A stretch of 64,000 bases of DNA from Rhodopseudomonas sp. P2A-2r. Its GTDB lineage: Bacteria > Pseudomonadota > Alphaproteobacteria > Rhizobiales > Xanthobacteraceae. Under the pieces are notes generated by a model that saw nothing but the letters and a program-made list of their open reading frames with translations, made no database searches and was not told the origin of the DNA. A program made the position numbers and the translations under genes. The stretch spans positions 2,946,001 through 3,010,000 of the forward strand of contig NZ_CP110389.1 in NCBI RefSeq assembly GCF_026015985.1. Direction: 5' to 3'. Shown one piece after another: positions 16,809 to 33,220 of the stretch; within the stretch, counting starts at the first letter, position 1; each line of letters opens with the position of its first letter.

Positions 16809-18992
16809 ATGACCATTCATGACAAAACGATCCACGACACGTCGCTGTCGCGCCGTTCCATCCTCAAGGCCGGTGCGGGCCTGGTGATCGGCGCCTATGT
16901 CGCACGCGGCGGCAATGCGTTTGCGCAAGCGGCTCCCGCGGCGCCGGCTTACAATATTGTGCCCAATACGTTCCTGATCATCAAACCCGACAACACCGTG
17001 ACGGTGCTGTGCAAGGGCATCGAGTTCGGGCAGGGGCCCTTCACCGGCATGGCAACGCTGGTCGCCGAGGAACTCGACGCCGACTGGTCGCAGATGCGCG
17101 CCGACCACGCGCCGTCGAACCCGCAGCTCTACAAGAATCTGGCGTTCGGCCTGCAGGGCACCGGTGGCTCCAGCGCGATCGCCAACTCCTACATCCAGAT
17201 GCGTCAGGTCGGCGCCGCCGCACGGCAGATGCTGGTCGCCGCTGCCGCGGATGCCTGGCAGGTGCCGGCGGATGAGATCACCGTCGAGAACGGCGTGATC
17301 AAGCACGCCTCAGGCAAAGAGGGCCGGTTCGGCGAGTTCGCCGACAAGGCGATGGCCATGCCGGTGCCGGCCGATCCCAAGCTGAAGGATCCCTCGACGT
17401 TCAAGCTGATCGGCAAGGAAGGCGTCGTGAAGCGCCTCGACAGCGCCGACAAGAGCAACGGCAAGGCATTCTATACGCTCGATATCAACGAGCCGGATAT
17501 GCTGACGGTGGTGATCGCGCGTTCGCCGAAATTCGGCGGCACCGTAAAATCCTTCGATGCCACCGCGGCCAAGTCGATCGCCGGCGTGGTCGACGTCAAG
17601 CAAGTGCCGACCGGCGTCGCGGTTTATGCGAAGGGTTTTTGGCCGGCCAAGACGGGGCGCGACGCGCTGAAGATCGTCTGGGACGACAGCAAGGCGGAGA
17701 CCCGCGGCTCGGCGCAGCTGCTCGCGGAATTCCGCGAAAAGTCGAAGACATCGGGCAAGGTCGTCAAGAACGAGGGGGATTTCGAGGGGGCGATGGCCAA
17801 GGGCGGTCGCGTCGTCGAAGTGGAGTATGTGTTCCCCTATCTGGCCCATGCCGCGATGGAGCCGCTCAACGGCTACCTGAAGTGGGACGGCGACACCGCC
17901 TATGCCCGTTACGGCTGTCAGTTCCCGACCCCTGACCACAAGGCGATCTCGAAGGTGCTTGGCCTGCCGATGGAGAAGGTGAAGATCGATGTCCTGCTCG
18001 CCGGCGGCAGCTTCGGCCGCCGCGCCCAGCAGTCCACGCACCAGGCGATCGAACTTGCCGAGGTCGCCAAGGCGATCGGGCCGGGCAAAGGCGTCAAGCT
18101 GGTCTGGACCCGCGAGGACGACATGCGCGGCGGTTATTATCGCCCCTACAGCATCCACCGGATGCGCGGCACGGTGCGCGACGGTAAGATCGAGGCTTGG
18201 AGCGACACCATCGTCAGCCAGTCGATCATGAAGGGCTCGTTCTTTGAATCCATCATGTTCAAGGACGGTCTCGACCCGACCTCCTACGAGGGCTCCAACG
18301 AGATCCCTTACGAGGTCGCCAACTTCAAGATGGACATGCACCAGGTCGATGTCGGCGTGCCCGTGCTGTGGTGGCGCTCGGTCGGCCACACCCATACCGG
18401 TTACGCCGTCGAGGCTTTTATCGATGAGCTTCTTGAGGCCGCCGGCAAGGATCCGGTCGAGGGCCGTCTCGAACTGATGGGCAAGAAGCCGCGCCATGCC
18501 GGCGTGTTGAAGGCCGTTGCGGAACTGGCCGACTGGAAGAACTACAAGGTGCCGGAAGGCCGCGCCCGCGGCGTCGCGGTGGTGGAGAGCTTCAATACTT
18601 TCGTGGCGCAGGTGGTTGAACTGTCGATGACCGACGACGGTCCGAAGGTGCACAAGGTGTGGTGCGCGGTGGATTGCGGCGTCGCCGTCAACCCCGACAT
18701 CATCCGCGCACAGATGGAAGGCGGCATCGGCTTCGGCCTTGGCCACATCCTCTATGCCGAGCAGAAGCTCGAGGGCGGCGTGCCGGTCTCCGGCAACTTC
18801 GACAGCTATCGCTCGCTGCGCATCAACGAGATGCCGGAGATCGAGGTGGTCATCGTAAAGTCCACCGAAAAGCCCAGCGGCGTCGGCGAGCCCGGCGTGC
18901 CCCCGCTCGGGCCGGCAGTGGCCAATGCCATGGCGAAACTCGGTGTGGGAAGGCCGCGGCAACTGCCGATCGTACCGGGAGCGTCGGCATGA
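16809..18992 (+). CDS. Molybdopterin-binding large subunit, IorB type
   Basis: A 727-residue molybdenum hydroxylase large subunit. A twin-arginine signal (SRRSILKAGAGLVIGAY, residues about 13-30) directs the folded enzyme to the periplasm. The catalytic domains contain GGSFGRRAQQ and, near the end, a Glu in GVGEPGVPPLGPAVANA, the expected general base. Unlike xanthine dehydrogenase there is no FAD subunit; the downstream cytochrome takes that role. Length agrees with the IorB/aldehyde dehydrogenase group. Its stop overlaps the cytochrome start by ATGA. Confidence 0.92.
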   Translation: MTIHDKTIHDTSLSRRSILKAGAGLVIGAYVARGGNAFAQAAPAAPAYNIVPNTFLIIKPDNTVTVLCKGIEFGQGPFTGMATLVAEELDADWSQMRADHAPSNPQLYKNLAFGLQGTGGSSAIANSYIQMRQVGAAARQMLVAAAADAWQVPADEITVENGVIKHASGKEGRFGEFADKAMAMPVPADPKLKDPSTFKLIGKEGVVKRLDSADKSNGKAFYTLDINEPDMLTVVIARSPKFGGTVKSFDATAAKSIAGVVDVKQVPTGVAVYAKGFWPAKTGRDALKIVWDDSKAETRGSAQLLAEFREKSKTSGKVVKNEGDFEGAMAKGGRVVEVEYVFPYLAHAAMEPLNGYLKWDGDTAYARYGCQFPTPDHKAISKVLGLPMEKVKIDVLLAGGSFGRRAQQSTHQAIELAEVAKAIGPGKGVKLVWTREDDMRGGYYRPYSIHRMRGTVRDGKIEAWSDTIVSQSIMKGSFFESIMFKDGLDPTSYEGSNEIPYEVANFKMDMHQVDVGVPVLWWRSVGHTHTGYAVEAFIDELLEAAGKDPVEGRLELMGKKPRHAGVLKAVAELADWKNYKVPEGRARGVAVVESFNTFVAQVVELSMTDDGPKVHKVWCAVDCGVAVNPDIIRAQMEGGIGFGLGHILYAEQKLEGGVPVSGNFDSYRSLRINEMPEIEVVIVKSTEKPSGVGEPGVPPLGPAVANAMAKLGVGRPRQLPIVPGASA

Positions 18993-19630
18993 GCCTGTTC
19001 AAGCAATCGATGCTGGCGCTCGCCGCCGGCACCATTGCGGCCAGCGTGCTGGCTGTCGCCGTGCCGGACATTCAGGCCGATGCGGCAACCGCAACCGGTC
19101 CGGACAGGCTGCAGCCGGTCTCGGCCTTCGCCAAGATCAAGGACAAGAACCAGCGCGCGGTGGCGCTGTTTCAGGAGGCCGGCAAGGTGCTGAACTCGCC
19201 GCGCTGCATGAACTGCCATCCGGCCACCGAACGCCCGACGCAGACCGACAAGATGCGTCCGCACATCCCGCTGGTGGTGCGCGGCGAAGGTGGCGTCGGC
19301 GCGGCCGGCGGGCTGGCCTGTGCGACCTGTCATCACGAGGCCAATTTCGACGCCGCCAACGTGCCGGGCAATCCGAAGTGGGCGCTGGCGCCCGCGGAAA
19401 TGGCCTGGCAGGGCAAGACGCTTGGCCAGATCTGCGTGCAGATCAAGGACAAGGCGCGCAACGGCGGCAAGGACATGGCGGCGCTGGTCAAGCACATGGC
19501 CGAAGACGAGCTGGTCGGCTGGGGCTGGCACCCCGGCGGCAACCGCACCCCGGCGCCGGGCACCCAGAAGCAGTTCGGTGAACTGTTCAAGGCTTGGGCC
19601 GATGCAGGCGCCGCCTGCCCGAAGGGGTAG
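18989..19630 (+). CDS. Periplasmic dihaem-type cytochrome subunit of the IorAB system
   Basis: A 213-residue exported protein: a signal peptide (KQSMLALAAGTIAASVLAV, then a cleavable Ala site) followed by two haem c motifs, CMNCH (residues 73-77) and CATCH (111-115). It overlaps the stop of the Mo subunit by four bases (ATGA), so translation is coupled. In related three-gene operons this protein carries electrons from the Mo/Fe-S enzyme to the respiratory chain. Met and His ligands cannot be assigned from sequence alone. A strong hairpin follows. Confidence 0.88.
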   Translation: MSLFKQSMLALAAGTIAASVLAVAVPDIQADAATATGPDRLQPVSAFAKIKDKNQRAVALFQEAGKVLNSPRCMNCHPATERPTQTDKMRPHIPLVVRGEGGVGAAGGLACATCHHEANFDAANVPGNPKWALAPAEMAWQGKTLGQICVQIKDKARNGGKDMAALVKHMAEDELVGWGWHPGGNRTPAPGTQKQFGELFKAWADAGAACPKG

Positions 19631-19636
19631 GGCGGT

Positions 19637-19689
19637 GGCGGCTTCTTTCCTTTCCCGCGCGACGGCGCGGGGAAGGCACAAGAGCCGCC
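19637..19689 (+). terminator. Large hairpin after the ior-cytochrome operon
   Basis: CCTTTCCCGCGC (19649-19660) pairs with GCGCGGGGAAGG (19665-19676), enclosed by GGCGGCT/AGCCGCC (19637-19643, 19683-19689). There is no T tract, so it may be a weak or factor-dependent terminator. Confidence 0.5.
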
Positions 19690-20262
19690 CTGCATAAAAG
19701 ATGCCGCCGGGCAAAAACCCCCTTGGCAACATTGAAAAGACTCGTTAAAGGATCGGTTCCGGGCGCGCTGGCTTGAGTCGGCACGTCTGTGCACGCATTC
19801 CGAAAACAATGGACCTGGAGATCGTTTCCTTCAAGACATCCGCATGGATTGCTCGAAGGGGATGGTGGACTGTCCTTGCTGGACGAAGGCGGGCAGGGGT
19901 GACCGGCTTGCCGATCATCTCGATCCTGTCCGAGACTGCTGGCGCTCGCGAGGAAACGCAAGTTTCATCAACGGCTTAATCGATAATATTTGCAGCCAGC
20001 ATAGACGGGTGAAGACCGGATTTCGCCAGCGTCGCGCCATGCGACGGGCAACGAATATGGTTCGAACCTCGACACCCCGCGCTGGAAACGGTTCGGGAGG
20101 GCAGGCTTTTCAACATCGTCGCGCCCGACGTGTCCGAAGACCTGGTCTTTGTAAAAGACTGGTGTCTTGAGGTCAGGTTAGGGCGGGTCGATTGGGTGTA
20201 ACCCGGCGGCCCTGCCCAGACAAAGTTCTGAGGCAAAGGTCGCCAACCGGAGAGAGCTTGCT
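19690..20262. promoter_or_regulatory. Long leader/intergenic region of rplJL
   Basis: About 570 bases without a convincing gene. The last 100 bases (GGGTGTAACCCGGCGGCCCT and the GGAGAGAG ribosome site) look like the L10-binding leader that mediates autogenous control of rplJL. GATAAT near 19982 could be a -10 element but has no good partner. A promoter must lie here because rplJ is cut off from rplA. Confidence 0.45.
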
Positions 20263-20781
20263 GTGGAAAGAGCGGCAAAAAAGGACGCGGTCGAAGCGCT
20301 GAACGGTCTGTTCAAGACCACCAGCGTTGCGGTCGTCGCCCATTATTCCGGCCTCACCGTGGCCCAGATGCAGAAGCTGCGTACGCAGATGAAGCTGGCT
20401 GGCGCCTCCGTGAAGGTCTCGAAAAACCGTCTCGCCAAAATTGCTCTTGAAGGCACGGATGTTGTTGCCATCGGGTCCCTGTTGAAGGGTCCGACCGTGA
20501 TCGCCACCTCGGACGATCCGGTAGCTGCACCGAAGGTTGCCGTCGAATTCGCCAAGCTGAACGAGAACTTCGTCATCCTTGGTGGCTCGATGGGTAAAAC
20601 CGTCCTGACCGTCGACAGCGTCAAGGCTTTGGCCGCGCTGCCGTCGCTCGACGAACTGCGCGCGAAGATCGTTGGCCTCCTTGTGGCGCCCGCGACCAAG
20701 ATCGCTCAACTGTCGACTGCGCCTGCGTCCAAGCTCGCACGCGTCGTTCAGGCCTATGCCTCAAAGAGCGAAGCGGCCTGA
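20263..20781 (+). CDS. rplJ: 50S ribosomal protein L10
   Basis: A 172-residue L10, the anchor for L7/L12 dimers on the stalk. The start is GTG (GTGGAAAGAGCGGCA), with GGAGAGAG about eight bases upstream and no better ATG. The N-terminal rRNA-binding domain and the C-terminal helix ([20 protein letters not shown]) that binds L7/L12 are both present. L10 usually represses its own mRNA. Confidence 0.96.
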   Translation: MERAAKKDAVEALNGLFKTTSVAVVAHYSGLTVAQMQKLRTQMKLAGASVKVSKNRLAKIALEGTDVVAIGSLLKGPTVIATSDDPVAAPKVAVEFAKLNENFVILGGSMGKTVLTVDSVKALAALPSLDELRAKIVGLLVAPATKIAQLSTAPASKLARVVQAYASKSEAA

Positions 20782-20837
20782 CGCCCTTCGCATTCAAACC
20801 CTGGTTCGAACCAAGATACGCTTAAGGAAATAGATCA

Positions 20838-21209
20838 ATGGCTGACCTCAATAAGATCGTTGAAGAACTCTCGAGCCTGACCGTGCTCGAGGCTGCCGAC
20901 CTCGCCAAGCTGCTCGAAGAAAAGTGGGGCGTGTCCGCCGCTGCTGCCGTCGCTGTTGCTGGCCCTGCCGGCGCTCCGGCTGCTGCCGCTGAAGAAAAGA
21001 CCGAGTTCACTGTCATGCTGGCTGCCGCCGGCGACAAGAAGATCGAAGTCATCAAGGAAGTCCGTGCGATCACGGGTCTTGGCCTCAAGGAAGCCAAGGA
21101 CCTGGTCGAAGGCGCCCCGAAGGCCGTCAAGGAAGGCGTCAACAAGGAAGAAGCCGACAAGATCAAGGCTCAGCTCGAGAAGGCTGGCGCCAAGGTCGAA
21201 CTCAAGTAA
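20838..21209 (+). CDS. rplL: 50S ribosomal protein L7/L12
   Basis: A 123-residue L7/L12: N-terminal dimerisation helices ([20 protein letters not shown]), an Ala-rich hinge around residues 35-55, and the C-terminal factor-binding domain with [15 protein letters not shown]. It follows rplJ by 56 bases. A terminator-like hairpin 20 bases downstream probably reduces read-through into rpoB, as in other bacteria where L12 is needed in excess. Confidence 0.97.
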   Translation: MADLNKIVEELSSLTVLEAADLAKLLEEKWGVSAAAAVAVAGPAGAPAAAAEEKTEFTVMLAAAGDKKIEVIKEVRAITGLGLKEAKDLVEGAPKAVKEGVNKEEADKIKAQLEKAGAKVELK

Positions 21210-21633
21210 GAGCGACTTTTCGTTCCGGGGGCGGTCGCCATGGCGACTGCCCCTTGGTACGGAATTGAATTGTACACAAGATTGTGTGAGGTTTCGTGGG
21301 AACCACCCTCGAATCTCCATTATTGCCATCCCATATCGGGACGGCAGCACGAAAGCACGGTTTGCGCGCGGGGACGGCAACGTTTCTGGCTAAGCCGTTG
21401 GGAGATGGGCCATTTCGGGCTTTTTCAGTCCGTAAGAAGACGGTTTCGACGGGCAGGGCGTAGACAAGCGCTCCGCACGTCGTTTTGCGTTCCGCGATTT
21501 AAGCGTTCGACATCGGGATTTTAGTCCTGAATTTGAGCCGGGGTCGCGAACGTTTTGGAAATTCAACCCGGGGGCGACGCCAGTCGTGCTTCGGAAGGTT
21601 CGCCCGTTACGGGCGACGCAATGAGAGGCCACG
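21210..21633. promoter_or_regulatory. rplL-rpoB spacer with attenuator-like hairpin
   Basis: The 424-base gap starts with a hairpin at 21229-21254: GGGGC pairs with GCCCC and the inner GTCGCC with GGCGAC, followed by only two T. This is the position where the rplL-rpoB attenuator lies in other bacteria. The rest is a long untranslated leader without a credible gene. A GAGAGG ribosome site precedes rpoB. Confidence 0.55.
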
Positions 21634-25749
<4,116 letters not shown>

Positions 25750-25761
25750 TTTAAAAGCGAA

Positions 25762-25784
25762 TGCCCGGCCTGTCTGGCCGGGCA
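25762..25784 (+). other. Nine-base-pair hairpin between rpoB and rpoC
   Basis: TGCCCGGCC (25762-25770), loop TGTCT, GGCCGGGCA (25776-25784): a perfect stem starting 12 bases after the rpoB stop. There is no T tract, so it resembles an RNase III site or mRNA stability element more than a terminator. Confidence 0.6.
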
Positions 25785-25876
25785 CCCGCGTTTTGCCCGG
25801 ACGTTGAGCAAGGCGCGCCGCGACCCGAGAAATTCGAATTTGCTGCTGGTGGCGACCGGCACGCGAGGAGAAGACT

Positions 25877-30079
<4,203 letters not shown>

Positions 30080-30101
30080 GCGTCCCGCATCGCACATCTG
30101 G

Positions 30102-30134
30102 AAAAGGCCGGCGTAAGCCGGCCTTTTCTTTGTT
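30102..30134 (+). terminator. Intrinsic terminator of rpoBC
   Basis: AAAAGGCCGGC (30102-30112) and GCCGGCCTTTT (30117-30127) form a perfect 11-pair stem with a GTAA loop and a CTTTGTT tail. Confidence 0.93.
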
Positions 30135-30170
30135 AGGATCGCGCGATTGAAGGGATAACGGAGCGAAGAC

Positions 30171-30635
30171 GTGGAGCAGCAGATTCGGCGAGCAGAAATC
30201 GGCGACGCCAATGACATCAGTCATGTCATTATCAGCGCGTTACGCGAGACGAATGCAAAGGATTACAAGCCCGAGATTATCGCCCGGCTCGAACTGGGTT
30301 TCAGCCCGTCGGCCGTGCAGCAGTTGATCGCGCAGCGGGATATTCTCGTCGGGCTGCTGGATCACCGCATTGTCGGGACGGCAGGCCTGGATGGTGACAA
30401 GGTGCGGACAGTGTTCGTCACTCCGGATGTGCAGGGCCGCGGCGTGGGCCGACGGCTTATGCAGGCCGTCGAGGCGATCGCACGCGAGCGGCAAATCCCG
30501 TTGCTGCGTCTCAACTCAAGCATCTCGGCCGAGTCGTTTTACGCCCGGCTGGGTTACACCGTTGTTCGCGAGGTCTTTTACGGGGACGAACGGACCATCG
30601 TGATGGAGCGGCTCCTTTCGGCCGCCGCTGACTAG
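30171..30635 (+). CDS. GNAT-family N-acetyltransferase
   Basis: A 154-residue GNAT protein. VRTVFVTPDVQGRGVGRRLM is the acetyl-CoA-binding motif A (VxxxxQGRGVG), followed by the SAESFYARLGYTVV strand-helix typical of motif B. The substrate is unknown; the family includes amine and protein acetyltransferases. The start is GTG at 30171 with GGAG about ten bases upstream. It is the first gene after the rpoC terminator. Confidence 0.85.
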   Translation: MEQQIRRAEIGDANDISHVIISALRETNAKDYKPEIIARLELGFSPSAVQQLIAQRDILVGLLDHRIVGTAGLDGDKVRTVFVTPDVQGRGVGRRLMQAVEAIARERQIPLLRLNSSISAESFYARLGYTVVREVFYGDERTIVMERLLSAAAD

Positions 30636-30890
30636 GCAACCGCTGTGCCGGCTGAGTGAAAAGTCGTCACTGTCACCCCTTTTTCGCGTTTTACGTGCAC
30701 TGCAACCCAGCGTCGCGTTCTGTTCATCTTTCCTTCAGGTGAAAAATGGTCTTGTTTGGAGTGGTTTGATCCGGCTGTACGGCCGTCAGCGATTCCGCGA
30801 CCGGCTGGATTTCGTTTTGTGCCGGAATCCGTTACAGCGACTGTTGCCGGATGTTGCCGCCGCGGCGGACACGGCGCGTGAAAGAAACCG
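30636..30890. other. Gap before the oxidase-methyltransferase gene
   Basis: No gene was seen in these 255 bases and no terminator with a T tract. The stretch is less GC-rich around 30680-30770. No firm promoter could be placed. Confidence 0.4.
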
Positions 30891-32945
30891 ATGCTTGATC
30901 TTGCAATTGTGGGTGGCGGTCCGGGCGGCCTGATGAGCGCCTGGTATCTGAAGAAGAAGCTGGGCGACCTGTGCCGCGTGACCATCTATGAAGCGTCCGA
31001 CCGGGTCGGCGGCAAGATCCTGACGAAGACTTTCGACACAGCACCGGCGATGTACGAGGCCGGCGTCGCCGAGATCTACGACTACTCGATGACCGGCCCC
31101 GACCCGCTGCGCGAACTGATCCAGCATTTCGGCCTGCAGACCATTCCCATGGATGCCGAGCAGGTGATGCTCGACGGGCAGTTGCTCAACGACGTGCCTG
31201 GCATGCGCCGGGTCTACGGCGCCAAGACGGCCGCCGCCATCGAGAGTTTTCGCAAGCTGTGCACCACCATGGTGTCGCCGGTCGAGTATTACGAAGGCGT
31301 CGGCGCCCACGATAATGAGCATCCGTGGGCTTGGATGACCTGCGAGGAATTACTCGACAAGGAAGTCGACGACGCCACCGCCAAGCGTTTCCTCAAGGTG
31401 ATGGCGCGCTCCGACATCGCCACCGAGAGCCACAACACCAACGGGCTCAACGCGCTCAAGAACTTCGTGATGGATGTGGACGGCTATATCGGCCTGTATT
31501 CGATCCAGAACGGCAATGAGCAACTGATCAGCTGCCTGCAGTCGGAAGTCGACGCCGATATCCAGCTCAATCATCGCGTCTTGAAGGTCGGCAAGACCGA
31601 GGCGGGCCGCTACAAGCTCGACATGATGAACGGCAAGGGCGCCGAGACGCGCGATTTCGATCTTGTGGTGATGTGCCTGCCGCACTCCTGGCTGGCGACC
31701 ATGCGCTGGGAAGGCGAACAGCTGCGCAAGTCGATGGTCAAGCACGTGGCTTACTTCGATCGCCCCGCGCATTACCTGCGCGTCTCGATCCTGTTCGACA
31801 CGCCGTTCTGGGGCGAGCAGATTCCGGGCTCCTGGTTCATGTCGGAAGCGTTCGGCGGCTGCTGCGTCTACAACGAGGGCTCGCGCCACGACGTCGGCAA
31901 GCACGGCGTGCTGAACTGGCTGATCGCCGGCTCCGATGGGCTGGCCTTCGCCAATCTCAGCGATCAGGAACTGATCGACGCTGCCTTGAAATCGCTGCCG
32001 GCCTCGTTAGGCGACGCGCGCGCGCATTTCCTGGAGGGCAAGACCCATCGCTGGCTGTCGTCGGTCAACGCGATTCCGGGCGGTCTGCCGGCGCGCGACG
32101 TCATGACCAACCACCGGCCGGAGCCGAAGGAGCATCCCGGCATCGTCGTGGTCGGCGACTATCTGTTCGACTCCACCCTCAACGGGCTGCTCGATTCCTC
32201 GGATGCCGCCACCGACATCATCCTCACCGAGATGATGCGGCTGCGCCGCGCGCGCGGCGAGGGCGGGCCGCCGGCCTCGGACAAGATAGATCGTGCCTAT
32301 TTCGAGAATTATCGCGGCCTCGGTCCGTACAGCGAGTCGTGGAGCCAGTTCACCGACCCGGCCTACCTCGGCAGCCTGATCAAGATCGTCTGGAACCGGG
32401 TCAAGGGCTACAAGCTTCTGGTCGCGGGTTCCGCAAGCGGCGAACTGGTCGGCGCGCTGCGGGCGCGTGGCATCGATGCCTGGGGCATCGAGAACAACCG
32501 CGGCATCCACGCCAAGACGCCCAAGGCACTGAAGAAGTACAACCTGCTGGGCTCGGTGACCGACCTGCCGTTCAAGGACGAGCAGTTCGACTTCGTGTTC
32601 GAGACCTGCCTGTGCCACGTCGGCGAGAAGCAGGTCGCCAAGGCGGTGCGCGAGCTCAACCGTGTGGTCAAGACGGGCGTGGTGTTCGGATCGGTCACCT
32701 CCGACATGGCACCGGCGCTGATCGATCGTTACGACCTGCTGCGCGGCGTCAAGAAACTCGGCACCTGGTGGGAATGGTCGGAGCTGTTCTTCGGCAACGG
32801 CTTCGATCTGTCGATGCACCGGCGCGATTGCACCGAGGCGGTGTGGGAAGCCACGCTGGCCGCCGGCAAGGGCCCCGGCCACTGGTACGCCGACGCCGAC
32901 AGCCTGCGCTATTCGTTCTTCGACAAGGTCGATAGCGAGGATTGA
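30891..32945 (+). CDS. FAD amine-oxidase-like domain fused to a SAM-dependent methyltransferase domain
   Basis: A 684-residue two-domain protein. Residues 1 to about 455 form a flavin amine-oxidase/desaturase-type domain: GGGPGGLMSAWYL binds the dinucleotide, the strand-2 Glu is in IYEASDRVGGK, and GIVVVGDYLFDSTLNG near 420 is the C-terminal FAD motif. After a linker, residues 505-640 form a class I methyltransferase: VAGSASGE is the glycine-rich motif I, GIENN the acidic end of strand 2, and FDFVFETCLCHVG motif IV. Fusion of these two activities in one chain suggests oxidation and methylation of the same small molecule. The product is unknown. A REP element and then an ABC exporter gene follow. 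Confidence 0.8.
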   Translation: MLDLAIVGGGPGGLMSAWYLKKKLGDLCRVTIYEASDRVGGKILTKTFDTAPAMYEAGVAEIYDYSMTGPDPLRELIQHFGLQTIPMDAEQVMLDGQLLNDVPGMRRVYGAKTAAAIESFRKLCTTMVSPVEYYEGVGAHDNEHPWAWMTCEELLDKEVDDATAKRFLKVMARSDIATESHNTNGLNALKNFVMDVDGYIGLYSIQNGNEQLISCLQSEVDADIQLNHRVLKVGKTEAGRYKLDMMNGKGAETRDFDLVVMCLPHSWLATMRWEGEQLRKSMVKHVAYFDRPAHYLRVSILFDTPFWGEQIPGSWFMSEAFGGCCVYNEGSRHDVGKHGVLNWLIAGSDGLAFANLSDQELIDAALKSLPASLGDARAHFLEGKTHRWLSSVNAIPGGLPARDVMTNHRPEPKEHPGIVVVGDYLFDSTLNGLLDSSDAATDIILTEMMRLRRARGEGGPPASDKIDRAYFENYRGLGPYSESWSQFTDPAYLGSLIKIVWNRVKGYKLLVAGSASGELVGALRARGIDAWGIENNRGIHAKTPKALKKYNLLGSVTDLPFKDEQFDFVFETCLCHVGEKQVAKAVRELNRVVKTGVVFGSVTSDMAPALIDRYDLLRGVKKLGTWWEWSELFFGNGFDLSMHRRDCTEAVWEATLAAGKGPGHWYADADSLRYSFFDKVDSED

Positions 32946-32948
32946 GTC

Positions 32949-33066
32949 TGTCATCCCCGCGAAGGCGGGGACCCATAAACACCAAGTGTTCGGTGAGGCT
33001 CGGGAAACAGCGACGTTCCTGCTCCCGCGACTGAGGGTATGGGTCCCCGCCTTCGCGGGGAAGACC
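32949..33066. repeat. REP/BIME-like inverted repeat pair
   Basis: TGTCATCCCCGCGAAGGCGG continues into GGACCCATA; the inverted copy TATGGGTCCCCGCCTTCGCG continues into GGGAAGAC at 33039-33066. About 60 unrelated bases lie between. Same family as 9417-9517 and 59586-59705. Confidence 0.8.
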
Positions 33067-33119
33067 GGTGGAGAGTGCGGTTGCATTCCAATCCGTTGCG
33101 TCTGCGGCTCCCCGTTGCT

Positions 33120-33148
33120 TTGCCCAAAGCGATCTGATCGCATAGGAT
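33120..33148 (+). promoter_or_regulatory. Candidate sigma-70 promoter for the ABC exporter gene
   Basis: TTGCCC at 33120-33125 and TAGGAT at 33143-33148, exactly 17 bases apart, about 70 bases before the ATG at 33221 and just downstream of the REP element. Confidence 0.45.
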
Positions 33149-33220
33149 CGACACCGTGGCGGGCAGTGCCACGACAGCGATTCTTGCGGTCATGCAGGCC
33201 GTGCAGCAACGGTTCGATTC

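Noticed and set aside
21240..21524. A 94-codon frame in the rplL-rpoB gap
   Set aside because: It starts inside the attenuator hairpin, lacks a ribosome site and has an unbalanced Arg/Cys/Ser composition.
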